NCBI RefSeq assembly: GCF_000817785.2 | Contig: NZ_JTCM02000001.1 | Coordinates: 124,001 to 188,000 of the forward strand | Direction: 5' to 3' | Length of the DNA: 64,000 bases | Source: Hassallia byssoidea VB512170 | Lineage (GTDB): Bacteria; Cyanobacteriota; Cyanobacteriia; Cyanobacteriales; Nostocaceae | Part shown: positions 1 through 10,978 of the stretch, in pieces | Layout of the letters: each line of letters starts with the position of its first letter | Position numbering within the stretch: position 1 is the stretch's first letter | The notes under the pieces: generated by a model | What the model saw: only the letters and a program-made list of their open reading frames with translations | The model's database searches: none | Told to the model about the DNA's origin: nothing | Translations under genes and position numbers: made by a program

Positions 1-1481
1 CTACAGACGCGATAACCTGTGTCTCTACTTTTAACTTGATGAAGTCCCACTATTAAACTTTGCTCTGGCACATAATGTCTTGCGCCAGTCTTTAAACTAT
101 CCTCCAATCGCATTTGCAAATTGTCAATCGGCACAACCTCCCAAACCAGCCGATTAATCAAATTTTTTTCCCACAAAGGCTTGCTATTTTTGGCATTAAC
201 TTCTCCTAAAGGACAACCAAGTAACTCTAAAGCCGCATCATTAATTGTGACAATCCGCCCTTCCATATCTGTAGAAATTACCGCATCAGATAGACTTTGC
301 AAAATGTCTTTTTGATATTGTTTTTCTAACAGCACACTTTCAAATAAACGAGCATTTTCCAGCGCAATTCCTGCTTGAATATTAAATGCTCTCATAAACT
401 CTTCATCAGAAGAAGTAAAACTGCCTTGGTGCTTATTAATTAACTGCGTCACGCCAATTAATTCATTAGCCGAATTAAACACGGGCAAACAGAGAATATT
501 CCGAGTTATATAACCAGTTTTTTTATCTGTAGTTGGGTCAAAGCGCGGGTCTTTGTAAGCATCCGAGATATTTAAAGCTTGACCGGTAGATGCCACATAA
601 CCGACAATGCCACGATTAGCAGGGATGCGGATTTCCATCATAGTTGAGCGATCGGCTACCTCTACCTTCGTCCAAAGTTCGCCCATTTCTTTGCGGTGCA
701 AAAACAGCGTGCTGCGGTCTGCTTGCATTAAAATCCGGGCTTGCTCCATTACTATCTGTAAAGTAGCTTCTAAATCGAGACTTTGCCCTAATGTTTGAGT
801 AGCCCGTAAAAGTGCGGTTGCACCTCTTTGATTGCGAGCTGCTACATAGAAAGATTGGCAACTTTCTAAGATAATACCAATAGAAGAAGCAAAGTCTCGA
901 AAACAGACTTCATCATCATAATTAAAAGGAATATTTCCTGCTTTATTTGCTAGTTGTACCACTGCCACTATCTGATTTTTGCTACTGACAACTGGCATAC
1001 ATAAAATATTGCGGATTTTGTAGCCCATTTGTTTTTCTAATTCTGGGCTGAATAAAGGGTGAGTAGAGGCTTGAGATATGTTTAAATATTCACCCGTACT
1101 GGCAACATGACCGGGAATGCCTACTGCGATCGGAGTGCGAATTTCTAAAGGTTTTTGGGTGTTATCTTGGGGGACTTTTGACCACAATTGATTTTTATCA
1201 TGGTCAACCAAAAAAATCGTAGTATGTTCAGCTTGGAGAATTTGACCAATTTTAAGTGTAATTGCCTCTAGTACCTTCTCCAGCATTGTTTCTAGGGCTT
1301 CATTATTAATTAGTTCAATTGCCCTCAGAAATTGCTGAAACTCTGCGGTAATAAAATCTAGTAAGCAAACAAATTCGTTTACAGAAAGGTCTTTGACACG
1401 ACGCAGTAGAGCGTGGGTGCGATTAACCTGAGTAAGTTCAGTTAATGTAGCCAGGACGCTACCAGGGCTGGGAAGTGTCAT
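1..1481 (-). CDS. GAF-GAF-PAS signalling protein, N-terminal part (CyaB-type adenylate cyclase likely)
   Basis: Open reading frame entering from the left edge; the ATG lies at 1479-1481 and 493 codons are readable without a stop, so the C-terminus is outside the window. I read an N-terminal helical region (residues 1-60), GAF-A (about 62-205), GAF-B (about 235-378) and the start of a PAS domain (from about 390). Both GAF domains carry the NKFDE signature of cyclic-nucleotide-binding GAFs: N179/K180, F186, D190/E191 in GAF-A and N349/K350, F355, D359/E360 in GAF-B. This order matches the cAMP-activated adenylate cyclases CyaB1/CyaB2 of Anabaena, in which a class III cyclase domain follows the PAS. 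That catalytic domain is not visible here, so a histidine kinase or diguanylate cyclase output cannot be excluded. Confidence 0.85.
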   Translation of the reverse strand, partial: MTLPSPGSVLATLTELTQVNRTHALLRRVKDLSVNEFVCLLDFITAEFQQFLRAIELINNEALETMLEKVLEAITLKIGQILQAEHTTIFLVDHDKNQLWSKVPQDNTQKPLEIRTPIAVGIPGHVASTGEYLNISQASTHPLFSPELEKQMGYKIRNILCMPVVSSKNQIVAVVQLANKAGNIPFNYDDEVCFRDFASSIGIILESCQSFYVAARNQRGATALLRATQTLGQSLDLEATLQIVMEQARILMQADRSTLFLHRKEMGELWTKVEVADRSTMMEIRIPANRGIVGYVASTGQALNISDAYKDPRFDPTTDKKTGYITRNILCLPVFNSANELIGVTQLINKHQGSFTSSDEEFMRAFNIQAGIALENARLFESVLLEKQYQKDILQSLSDAVISTDMEGRIVTINDAALELLGCPLGEVNAKNSKPLWEKNLINRLVWEVVPIDNLQMRLEDSLKTGARHYVPEQSLIVGLHQVKSRDTGYRVC

Positions 1482-1485
1482 GGGG

Positions 1486-1641
1486 ATTTTAGATTTTAGA
1501 TTTTGGATTTTAGATTTTAGATTTTAGATTTTGGACTGTGCAATTAAATGATGAGGATTAGGAAATGGGTAATGTTAACTGTCAACTGTTAATAAAATGC
1601 CATTTTCCTAATCCAAAATCTAAAATCCAAAATCTAAAATC
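1486..1641. repeat. Inverted pair of heptamer arrays (TTTTAGA / TCTAAAA type)
   Basis: Near-perfect heptamers of the type ATTTTAG/ATTTTGG run from 1486 to 1534. Their reverse complement (CCAAAATCTAAAAT type) runs from 1611 to 1641, just before the sqdX stop. The two arms could pair over about 30 bases with a loop of about 75. This is the style of short tandemly repeated sequences (STRR) seen between genes of heterocystous cyanobacteria. It may act as a terminator for the sqd operon, but that is inference. Confidence 0.8.
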
Positions 1642-1644
1642 GTA

Positions 1645-2778
1645 TTATGCTGCTTTGGGATATTCAGAGTAGAGCACCTTTTGATAATAATCTTGTAGCT
1701 GGCGTGTGGCAGATGCCCAGCCCCAACGTTCTGCTTCTTGTCGGGCATTTTGACGGATGATTTCTCGTTCTTGTTTCTGTTCTAGAAGGCGAACAGTAGC
1801 GGTTATAGCACTTTGGATATCAGCTTCTGGTTCAAAAAGATACCCATTCACCCCATCTGTAACAATATCAGGAATTCCGCCAGAACGAGCTGCTACCACT
1901 GGACACCCAGCAGCCATTGCCTCTAATAATACTAATCCTAACGTTTCTGTACGGGAAGGAAAAATAAAAGCATCAGCGCTAGCAAAAGCAGAACCCAAAT
2001 CTCTGCCGGTAAGATAACCGACAAAATTAGTGTTTGTCCCAGCAAAGTGTTTTTCGAGTGCTTGACGGTGGGGACCATCTCCCACCAATGCCAAACGCGC
2101 TGCGGGAATTGCTTCTAATATTGGTTTGATGCGCTCAATTTCTTTTTCAGCACCCAGACGCCCTACGTAAAGCAGCAGGTGACTTTCTGGGTGATTTTGC
2201 GATAAACGCGATCGCATTTCCGAACTTACCAAATCTGGATGAAATAATTCTGTATCTACTCCTCTTTGCCACAAGTTCACCCTTTCTATACCATGTGTTG
2301 TCAATTCCTCCATCATCGCTGTAGAGGTACACAAATTCAACGCTGCTTGATTATGCCCCGCTTTCAGCAATTCCCATAAAAAACCTTCTAACATTCCCAA
2401 GCCGTAATGGTGAAGATACTGCGGCAAGTGCGTATGATAAGACGCTACAAGGGGAATATTATGTGTTTTGCTATGAAATATCCCCGCCAATCCCAAAACC
2501 GCCGGATTTACTACATGAATAACATGCGGCTGAAACTTTTCCAGTTCGTAGCCAATTGCTGGGCGAGGAAGTGCCATTTTTAACTCTGGATACAGCGGCA
2601 GGGGAAAGCCAGTTACACCGTATACTTTCGCTCCTTTATATTCAGTAATTCCACCCTCTGGGGCAATCACCATCACAGAGTCGCCGTTGCGCTGTAAATG
2701 GTCTACGGTGTGGCTTAGGCGCGTCACAATGCCGTCAACCTTGGGCAAAAAGGTTTCGGTAAACAGGGCAATTCGCAT
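1645..2778 (-). CDS. sqdX: SqdX, sulfoquinovosyltransferase (sulfolipid synthesis)
   Basis: 377-aa GT4 glycosyltransferase that transfers sulfoquinovose from UDP-sulfoquinovose to diacylglycerol, the last step of SQDG synthesis at the cytoplasmic or thylakoid membrane. The sequence shows the N-terminal GT4 start (ETFLPKVDGIVTR), an acceptor-side segment SYHTHLPQY near 113-121, the nucleotide-binding start LLYVGRLGAEKE near 202-213 and the E-x7-E motif at E278/E286 within TETLGLVLLEAMA. Length is normal for cyanobacterial SqdX. It lies downstream of sqdB on the same strand with two small genes between, supporting a sulfolipid operon. The start ATG at 2778 is 6 bp past the end of the broken DUF4291 gene, suggesting translational coupling. 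Confidence 0.95.
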   Translation of the reverse strand: MRIALFTETFLPKVDGIVTRLSHTVDHLQRNGDSVMVIAPEGGITEYKGAKVYGVTGFPLPLYPELKMALPRPAIGYELEKFQPHVIHVVNPAVLGLAGIFHSKTHNIPLVASYHTHLPQYLHHYGLGMLEGFLWELLKAGHNQAALNLCTSTAMMEELTTHGIERVNLWQRGVDTELFHPDLVSSEMRSRLSQNHPESHLLLYVGRLGAEKEIERIKPILEAIPAARLALVGDGPHRQALEKHFAGTNTNFVGYLTGRDLGSAFASADAFIFPSRTETLGLVLLEAMAAGCPVVAARSGGIPDIVTDGVNGYLFEPEADIQSAITATVRLLEQKQEREIIRQNARQEAERWGWASATRQLQDYYQKVLYSEYPKAA

Positions 2779-2784
2779 AAAAAA

Positions 2785-3431
2785 CTATTCAGTAAAAACA
2801 GATAATCCCAGCTTTTGTTGGATTTCGATATCAATGACAGAGTAAACTGTTTCGCGGGGCGTAATCAATGCCGTACAGTCACTTTTAATGTTTTGCCGTT
2901 GCTGGTGAACAAATTCGGAAATATCCTCAATCTTTACAATCCAATTTTTGGCGTAACTAGCTAAAATTTGACCGCGTAACCCTAACTGAATAGCGCGTCT
3001 TTCTAATTTTGCCCCAGATGGGTGATAATCAATCTTCCCATTGCAAACGGACTTGCGATCGCTTTAAAGTTTTTTCCCATTCGCTTCTACTTGAGTATAA
3101 TTCTGGCTCAAAGCTAGAATGCACCGCTGCTGCTAAAATTTCCTCAAAAGCTGCACGTTGAAGCCAAATTGCCAATACTACTTCTTGATCTATTTTTGTA
3201 CCCCAAAGAGAACGGTACATCATCCACAAAAAGTTAGTCTTGATCCAACTCATGCGATCGAGTTTAAATTCTCCGCCAAAATAATTATGAGTCGCGGCAT
3301 TCCGGAGCGATCGCCTGACGATAAGCTTGATAAACAACTATTGAATGGTCGTCATACTGTGCTATAATATGGCGACCAGTTTTAGGCAATCGACTTACTT
3401 GAGTTAAGTAAGCTTCTGTAGCTAGCTGCAT
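2785..3431 (-). pseudogene. DUF4291 family gene broken by two frameshifts
   Basis: Three consecutive frames on the minus strand together give one DUF4291 protein. The N-terminal part (start ATG at 3431; RHIIAQYDDHSIVVYQAYR) stops at 3285. The middle part (YFGGEFKLDRMSWIKTNFLW, then VHSSFEPELY and VRLQWED) stops with TGA at 3029. The C-terminal part (YHPSGAKLERRAIQLGLRG to a stop at 2785-2787) follows. Both joins are +1 shifts, one near 3296-3305 and one near 3029-3033, where a single extra T turns GAT-GAT into GAT-TGA. DUF4291 function is unknown. The gene sits between the sqdB-linked small membrane gene and sqdX in the same orientation. It is either a recent pseudogene or contains two sequencing indels. 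Confidence 0.85.
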
Positions 3432-3450
3432 GTCAAGTTTCCCATTCAAA

Positions 3451-5629
<2,179 letters not shown>

Positions 5630-5940
5630 TGTTACACCTTTTACCTGGTTCGCTGATGAACGTAAATAGTCAGATCCTCAGCCGGAAAATCTACTCATTA
5701 AAGACTTTTGCTTGATAGCTTCAGATTTTACAGAACAGTAGCAATATCTGTGCTTTCTACCTACTCTGTGTAACAAAACAGCTAATATTTTCTCACCGAT
5801 CTACATTTGCATCAAATCAGATTTCCGCGAAAAGTAAATAAATGTAACGAAATAGGCGTCAAAACGTTTTGCCGTCTTGACAAGCTAGAACCAAGCCGAT
5901 ATCGTGAAATACATACCCGGGTAAGACCAACAAGAGTTAT
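5630..5940. other. Divergent intergenic region
   Basis: 311 bp between the divergent lipoprotein and RHH genes. It is AT-rich and should hold both promoters. I see no convincing ORF, hairpin or known operator; short frames here look random. Confidence 0.5.
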
Positions 5941-6285
5941 ATGCAAACGAAGCAAAAGGTTACTTTATATTTGTCGCCAGAACTACACAGGAAACTGAAG
6001 ATTCGTTCAGCAGTAGATTCTGAACCAATGTCAGAACTTGCAGAACGTGCCCTCGTTTTCTACCTGGCAAATTCAGAATTAGTTGATGAAGTAGAAGCGT
6101 CTTCTTATGGACGAACTCATAGAGTTTATTCCTGCCCATCTTGTGAGAGTTCCTTAGTCTTACGCGACGGAGAATTGGTAGCCCTAGGCAATCAAGCAGG
6201 AGTAACTCAAGAGCATTTACCCGTCAACGAAATGGATGAGGATGAAGCTTATCCCAAGGGTGAGGAAGAATTAGTTCCTTGCTAG
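5941..6285 (+). CDS. Ribbon-helix-helix protein with a CPxC pair, upstream of ycf46
   Basis: 114-aa protein. Residues 3-43 (QKVTLYLSPELHRKLKIRS followed by SELAERALVFYL) look like a MetJ/Arc/CopG ribbon-helix-helix DNA-binding domain. It is followed by YSCPSCESSLVLRDGELVAL, one Cys pair that resembles half of a zinc ribbon; the only other Cys is the last residue. An acidic tail (EMDEDEAYPKGEEE) closes the protein. It lies 93 bp upstream of ycf46 in the same direction and may be co-transcribed with it. A regulator of ycf46/ycf35 is plausible but not shown. Confidence 0.7.
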   Translation: MQTKQKVTLYLSPELHRKLKIRSAVDSEPMSELAERALVFYLANSELVDEVEASSYGRTHRVYSCPSCESSLVLRDGELVALGNQAGVTQEHLPVNEMDEDEAYPKGEEELVPC

Positions 6286-6378
6286 ACCTGAATTATGAAT
6301 ATTACATTCATAATTCGTCGGTTGCCATTATCAACGATGTCTTTACTGTCTTTATAAGGTCTCACGTAGGTCGATAGT

Positions 6379-7890
6379 ATGAAAGAAGAGCTAAATATCC
6401 TCATTCAAGCTCAATACCCTTTAATCTACCTTGTGACCTCCGAGGAAGAGCGGGCAGAGCAATCAATTTCCACAATCGCCCAAACGTTAAAACCAACTCG
6501 GCGAGTGTATGTGTGGACAGTAACTCACGGCATCGTGGAGTATGGACAACCCCGGAATGTCACTCAGCATAACACCGTTTCTCCAGAAGCGGCGATAGAG
6601 TGGATTATCCGGCAAAGAGAACCAGGTATATTTATTCTTAAAGATTTACATCCGTTTATTGATGCGCCAGCGACAACAAGATCGTTAAGAGATGCGATCG
6701 CCCAATTCAAAGGAATGCAGAAAAACATCATCTTGATGTCGCCAATGCAGAATGTTCCTATAGAACTGGAAAAAGAAGTTGTTGTTATAGACTTTCAGTT
6801 GCCAGATATGGCTGAGTTAAATAAAGTATTGACTCACCATATAGACCAAAATCGTGGACGACGGTTGTCAACAGAAGCGCGAGAAAAGCTTCTGAGAGCC
6901 GCTTTAGGTTTAACTAAAGATGAAGCGGAAAAAGTCTACCGAAAGGCACAGGTAACTATCGGGCGTTTGACGGAAGATGAAGTAGATATAGTTTTATCTG
7001 AGAAAAAGCAACTAATTCGGCGCAATGGTATATTAGAATACATAGAGGAAGATGCAACCATTGACGCTGTAGGCGGCTTAGAAGAGTTAAAGAAATGGCT
7101 TAAGCAACGCTCGAATGCTTTTACAGAAAGAGCAAGAGAGTATGGTTTGCCCCAACCGAAAGGAATGTTAATTTTGGGAGTTCCCGGTTGTGGTAAGTCG
7201 TTGATAGCCAAAACAACTTCTCGGCTGTGGGGTTTACCTTTGTTGCGCTTGGATATGGGGCGAGTTTACGACGGCTCAATGGTGGGTCGAAGTGAAGCGA
7301 ACCTACGTAACGCCTTGAAGACAGCAGAATCGATTTCTCCAGCAATTTTATTTATCGATGAATTAGATAAATCCTTCGCTGGTAGTGGTGGTTCTGGTGA
7401 TTCTGATGGCGGTACTTCCAGCCGGATCTTCGGTTCTTTCCTGACTTGGATGCAAGAGAAAAAATCTCCAGTGTTTGTGATGGCAACTGCTAACAGAGTA
7501 GAACGTTTGCCTGGGGAATTCTTAAGGAAAGGACGCTTTGATGAGATTTTCTTTGTCGATCTGCCGACTCCTGAAGAACGGCAAGATATATACAAGATTC
7601 ACCTAACGAAACGCCGGGAAGACATTACTCGATTCGACTTGGAACAACTAGCCAAGATGTCCGACGGGTTTTCGGGAGCAGAAATTGAACAAGCGATCGT
7701 TGCGGCAATGTACGAAGCTTTTGCCCAAGAACGCGAGTTCACCCAGTTAGATATTATTGCTGCACTCAAGGCAACACTGCCGCTGTCTCGAACGATGCAA
7801 GAACAAGTCACAGCCCTGAGGGACTGGGCTAGACAGCGCGCAAGACCCGCAGCATCCTCCGTAGCTGAATATCAGCGAATGGAGTTCTAA
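6379..7890 (+). CDS. ycf46: Ycf46, AAA ATPase
   Basis: 503-aa protein of the Ycf46 family, encoded in cyanobacteria and some algal plastids. An N-terminal regulatory region (1-220) precedes one AAA module: Walker A GVPGCGKS at 267-274, Walker B ILFIDELDK at 323-331, sensor ATAN at 369-372, an arginine-finger segment RKGRFDE near 383-389, and the C-terminal lid SDGFSGAEIEQAI. A Gly/Ser loop (GSGGSGDSDGG) follows Walker B. Family work in Synechocystis links Ycf46 to photosynthesis and inorganic-carbon use. The gene is followed by ycf35, a known pairing. Confidence 0.93.
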   Translation: MKEELNILIQAQYPLIYLVTSEEERAEQSISTIAQTLKPTRRVYVWTVTHGIVEYGQPRNVTQHNTVSPEAAIEWIIRQREPGIFILKDLHPFIDAPATTRSLRDAIAQFKGMQKNIILMSPMQNVPIELEKEVVVIDFQLPDMAELNKVLTHHIDQNRGRRLSTEAREKLLRAALGLTKDEAEKVYRKAQVTIGRLTEDEVDIVLSEKKQLIRRNGILEYIEEDATIDAVGGLEELKKWLKQRSNAFTERAREYGLPQPKGMLILGVPGCGKSLIAKTTSRLWGLPLLRLDMGRVYDGSMVGRSEANLRNALKTAESISPAILFIDELDKSFAGSGGSGDSDGGTSSRIFGSFLTWMQEKKSPVFVMATANRVERLPGEFLRKGRFDEIFFVDLPTPEERQDIYKIHLTKRREDITRFDLEQLAKMSDGFSGAEIEQAIVAAMYEAFAQEREFTQLDIIAALKATLPLSRTMQEQVTALRDWARQRARPAASSVAEYQRMEF

Positions 7891-7894
7891 AAGC

Positions 7895-7974
7895 TTTCCC
7901 CTGCTAACACGGGGGCAAAGGCTAGCTTAAAGGCTAGCAGTTAAGAAAAAAGCCGCGTCCTGATATGCGCGGCT
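7895..7974 (+). other. Two hairpins between ycf46 and ycf35
   Basis: A CCCC/GGGG hairpin lies at about 7898-7914. A 7-bp stem AGCCGCG/CGCGGCT (7951-7957 with 7968-7974) follows an A-rich run. Neither has a strong T tract, so RNA processing or attenuation between the two genes is as likely as termination. Confidence 0.5.
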
Positions 7975-8031
7975 GTGCCTAAAACAAACCGTTGTCGTTT
8001 TTCCCAATCTTCTCTCTGGAGGAAACCCCAA

Positions 8032-8382
8032 ATGTCTCATTTTAGCACTCTCCGTACCAAAATCACCGACGCTGAAATCCTCAAAGCTTCCTTACGCGAC
8101 CTGGGTATCAGCACAAAGACAGAAGCTGATGTTCGTGGTTACAACGGTCAACGTGTTCGTTCTGACATCGTTGCCGTGTTGGAAGGCGAATATGATTTAG
8201 GTTGGTCTCGCAACAGCGACGGTTCCTTTGACCTAATTGCTGACCTGTGGGGCGTTGCTAAGAAGCACAATCAGACCGAGTTGATCAACTCGATCAACCA
8301 AAAATATGCCGTTAACAAAACCTTGGCTGAAGTGAAACAGCGCGGTCTGCAAAATGCCAACGTTAAGTTGGTATTGCAATAA
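8032..8382 (+). CDS. ycf35: Ycf35 (DUF1257)
   Basis: 116-aa DUF1257/Ycf35 protein starting MSHFSTLRTKITDAEIL. The start at 8032 is chosen because a good GGAGGA ribosome site sits 10-15 bases upstream and all family members begin here; an upstream in-frame ATG at 7975 lies in the hairpin leader. Conserved segments are LGWSRNSDGSFDLIADLWGV and INQKYAVNKTLAEVKQRGL. Function is unknown but the gene is near-universal in cyanobacteria and found in red-algal plastids. It is followed by a strong terminator. Confidence 0.9.
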   Translation: MSHFSTLRTKITDAEILKASLRDLGISTKTEADVRGYNGQRVRSDIVAVLEGEYDLGWSRNSDGSFDLIADLWGVAKKHNQTELINSINQKYAVNKTLAEVKQRGLQNANVKLVLQ

Positions 8383-8449
8383 TATTTCTCTGCGCGTTCC
8401 CAAAGCTGCACGGGTTAACCAGGTTTACTAGCGGTTAGCCCGCTTTTTT

Positions 8450-8490
8450 ATCGGGGCTGAGTTTATTCTCAGTCCCGATTTTAATATTTT
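8450..8490 (+). terminator. Intrinsic terminator after ycf35
   Basis: A 12-bp stem, ATCGGGGCTGAG (8450-8461) with CTCAGTCCCGAT (8468-8479), one G-U pair and a 6-base loop, followed by TTTAATATTTT. It also faces the end of the convergent methyltransferase-like gene. Confidence 0.85.
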
Positions 8491-8556
8491 ATGATTTACT
8501 CAAGGGGAATATTGGACGTTAAATAAAATACTGTATCTCAACAGACAACACACGGT

Positions 8557-9150
8557 TTAGAACAGATACGGCACTAATCGTTTTGTACGTTGCCTGTAAG
8601 CTTCATACTCATCTCCGAATTGATCGAGTAACATCTGTTCTTCTTTGTCGATTCGTGTCGCATAGGCAATGCTGAAACAGATGAGTCCAGCCAGTCCAGC
8701 AATCCAGTTCGGAAGTAATAACGCTTGTGCGATGCACAATAACACGACAGAGGTATACATCGGGTGACGAATGCTGTGATAAACGCCATTAGTCATTAAT
8801 GTATGCCCTTCTCGAATTTGCAGCGTTGGCGACCAATTTTTGCCAAGGTCATGATGAGTACGCCAGAATAGCCAAAGCGCGATCGCAAAGGTAACGACCC
8901 CTAATCCATTTGCCCAGATTGGTAGACGATAGTTCGCAAAGTTTAACCAAGGGGATAAAACATAAATCAAGGGCAGAAACAGTATCCCAACTAATACCAG
9001 GAAGCGAATTACCTTTTCTTGAGCGGTTTTTCGGTCATCAACAATCGTGTTTCTCTGCTGTTCTCGCTGATAGGGAATCCGAATTATTAACCACAACACA
9101 ATCCCAATTGTGAAAATTATCTTTAAGGTCAGCGGATTCATTTTGCTCAT
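8557..9150 (-). CDS. Isoprenylcysteine carboxyl methyltransferase-like membrane protein
   Basis: 197-aa integral membrane protein with about five hydrophobic segments. The C-terminal half has the ICMT/PEMT-like methyltransferase core: GVYHSIRHPMYTSVVL (RHP-Y motif) and DKEEQMLLDQFGDEYEAYRQ (EE motif followed by EYxxY), the SAM-binding signature of the family. The substrate in bacteria is usually unknown; lipid or isoprenoid methylation are options. Start ATG 9150 or the one three codons in (9141). Convergent with ycf35. Confidence 0.75.
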   Translation of the reverse strand: MSKMNPLTLKIIFTIGIVLWLIIRIPYQREQQRNTIVDDRKTAQEKVIRFLVLVGILFLPLIYVLSPWLNFANYRLPIWANGLGVVTFAIALWLFWRTHHDLGKNWSPTLQIREGHTLMTNGVYHSIRHPMYTSVVLLCIAQALLLPNWIAGLAGLICFSIAYATRIDKEEQMLLDQFGDEYEAYRQRTKRLVPYLF

Positions 9151-9465
9151 TTCCTGTTACGACTCGAAGAGGGCTTGCTAATCTCATCACTTCCACCCAG
9201 AAGCATTTCAACTAGCTTTAATCAGATTTTGACTCAAGCTGAAAGTTGCTGACAAAAGTAATGTTATTCGACTCATAGGGAAGCTGAAGGAGGAAAAAAC
9301 GAATGAAGCGATCAATCGCCAAAATTATTGAAATCCTACAAAAGCCTTGATCATCTAAAGCTTTAGAACAAGGTAAACATCCAAAAGCATAAAGCGATCG
9401 CGCTATGAGCGCGTGCGAGCGGGTTGTTCATGTAGTGTTCCGTAGCTTCTCAAACATCCAAAATT
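9151..9465. other. Intergenic region with a 15-codon mini-ORF
   Basis: 315 bp. The plus strand has a perfect AGGAGG site followed by ATG at 9303 and a 15-codon frame (MKRSIAKIIEILQKP, stop at 9348-9350). An in-frame continuation after the stop (SSKALEQGKHPKA) suggests a remnant of a longer gene rather than a real peptide. A HIP1-rich, GC-rich patch lies at 9394-9425. Confidence 0.35.
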
Positions 9466-10326
9466 TTATTGGGGGATTATAATTGGAGCCGGAAATTCGT
9501 CTAAGGATGGTATACGGGGGATGGATGGCGGCATCGACTTATCATCTAATAACACCCAACCATTACTAGGGGTAAAAGCTATATCTGTTAAACGCTTCCC
9601 TTCTTTGTACTTTGTCTTGATTGTATCAATAAGCAGTTGTGGAACTTTATTATTATAAAAAGCATTATTGCCACGATTATAAATAATTAACCACCCTCCA
9701 TTCGGTGTAAAAGCAATAACCTTGATAGCGTATTTTTGAGATATGTCCTTAATTTTATCAATAACGTTTTGTGGGAAATTGCTACTCCAATAAACTTGGG
9801 AACCATTAAGATTGTCAGCAATAATTGTCCAATCTCCATTAGGCGTAAACACAATATTGTTAACAATGAAAACTTGACGTTTAATCTCCGAGAGTCTATT
9901 AACAATCTCTTGGGGAAAATTCTTGCTCCAATAAGCTTTAAAATAATCATACATAACTATCCATTCTCCATTTGGCGCGAATGCAATAGTATTGATAGTT
10001 GAGTCTTGTTTATTCAGAGTGGCAAGTACATTAAGAGCGTCAGGTGGAATCTTATTTGTACTATAAGCAAAACCATTCTTGCCATAGAGAATTACATATC
10101 CTCCATTAGGAGTGAAGGCAATAGTTTTAGGAGTTAGACCCCGCTCATTTATCCTCTTAAGGTCGTCAACTGCCTCTTTTTGAATATCTGCTGTGTAAGT
10201 AACATCAGCCCTAGCCGGAACAGCAGTTAAGACGATAGGACATAAAGTCAAGATTGTTATTGATGCTTGGGCAAAAAAGTTATTGCCTGCTTTCACAATC
10301 TGCCGTGCTAAAAAATTATTAGACAT
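9466..10326 (-). CDS. Exported protein with five FTPNGGW-type repeats
   Basis: 286-aa protein with a signal peptide (hydrophobic about 20-37, cleavage after ARA near 40). The mature part is five units of about 44 residues, each starting with a blade-like core: IAFTPNGGYVILY, IAFAPNGEWIVMY, IVFTPNGDWTIIA, IAFTPNGGWLIIY, IAFTPSNGWVLLD. Each core is followed by a short aromatic strand and an amphipathic helix (for example FPQEIVNRLSEI). The alternating strand-strand-helix layout is unlike a plain beta propeller. A proline-rich tail ends the protein. I do not recognise a named family. It lies alone at the left edge of an accessory stretch and is AT-rich. Confidence 0.7.
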   Translation of the reverse strand: MSNNFLARQIVKAGNNFFAQASITILTLCPIVLTAVPARADVTYTADIQKEAVDDLKRINERGLTPKTIAFTPNGGYVILYGKNGFAYSTNKIPPDALNVLATLNKQDSTINTIAFAPNGEWIVMYDYFKAYWSKNFPQEIVNRLSEIKRQVFIVNNIVFTPNGDWTIIADNLNGSQVYWSSNFPQNVIDKIKDISQKYAIKVIAFTPNGGWLIIYNRGNNAFYNNKVPQLLIDTIKTKYKEGKRLTDIAFTPSNGWVLLDDKSMPPSIPRIPSLDEFPAPIIIPQ

Positions 10327-10538
10327 ATTACTCTCATGATAAATAAATACAAAAATTTATACCGCTTCTTTTCTCAGTAAGAGATATTATATAGTGCAGA
10401 CACCCTTCTTCGTTTATTGGCGGCTATACTAACGCGCATCAGTACATAAGAACGTACAGTTTATGTAAAGTGAGGTTAGATTGGTTGGGCAATCAATTTG
10501 TGTAAAGCGCGCCCTGTCAAGTTCTAAGCGCCGTCTCG

Positions 10539-10808
10539 ATTATAAAGCACATTATATCTATCGGTATCAATCAGTTTATTGAAATTGAGTACACTCCTGG
10601 TGGTAGCGGTTTCATCACCTCTACAGGACTTAAAAGTGATGACCCATCTGCGGTATCAGAACGAACAGCAAAAGCACTCGCTGCATATAATGGCGCCATT
10701 GATGGTTTAGAATCGTTAATCCTTGCTCAGGCTTGCGAAGGTATTGATATTACTACTAGGGGCCCCTTCGAGGGCTTTTTGTTTTTTCGTGGTAACAAAA
10801 AAAGGTAG
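10539..10808 (+). pseudogene. Fragment of a small conserved cyanobacterial protein
   Basis: An open frame without a usable ATG reads FIEIEYTPGGSGFITST, SERTAKALAAYNGAIDGLES and LILAQACEGIDITT. It then runs into a hairpin with a T tract and stops at 10806-10808. The conserved look of the middle and the lack of start and natural C-terminus indicate a truncated remnant. The surrounding 10327-10538 and 10809-10978 hold no gene that I can support. Confidence 0.5.
10761..10786 (+). terminator. Possible intrinsic terminator
   Basis: GCCC-CTTCGA-GGGC (10762-10775) followed by TTTTTGTTTTTT. The stem is short but the T tract is strong. It cuts into the end of the gene fragment. Confidence 0.55.
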
Positions 10809-10978
10809 AATTCCCTTTTAGCAATAGTTTTGAGACAGGGAATTTTAGCTAAAATAAAATTTTGCTGGAGGTATTGCACAGCAATACTTCTAGGCTCCGT
10901 GTAGCGGCCCGTATCAGCTATTCAGATAACCTCGAACGACCAACAGAAACCTCTGTACGGTCGTGTGCATTGGAGTTG

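Noticed and set aside
5807-5998. 63-codon plus-strand frame before the ribbon-helix-helix gene
   Set aside because: Overlaps the start of a better supported gene and has no ribosome site or recognisable domain.
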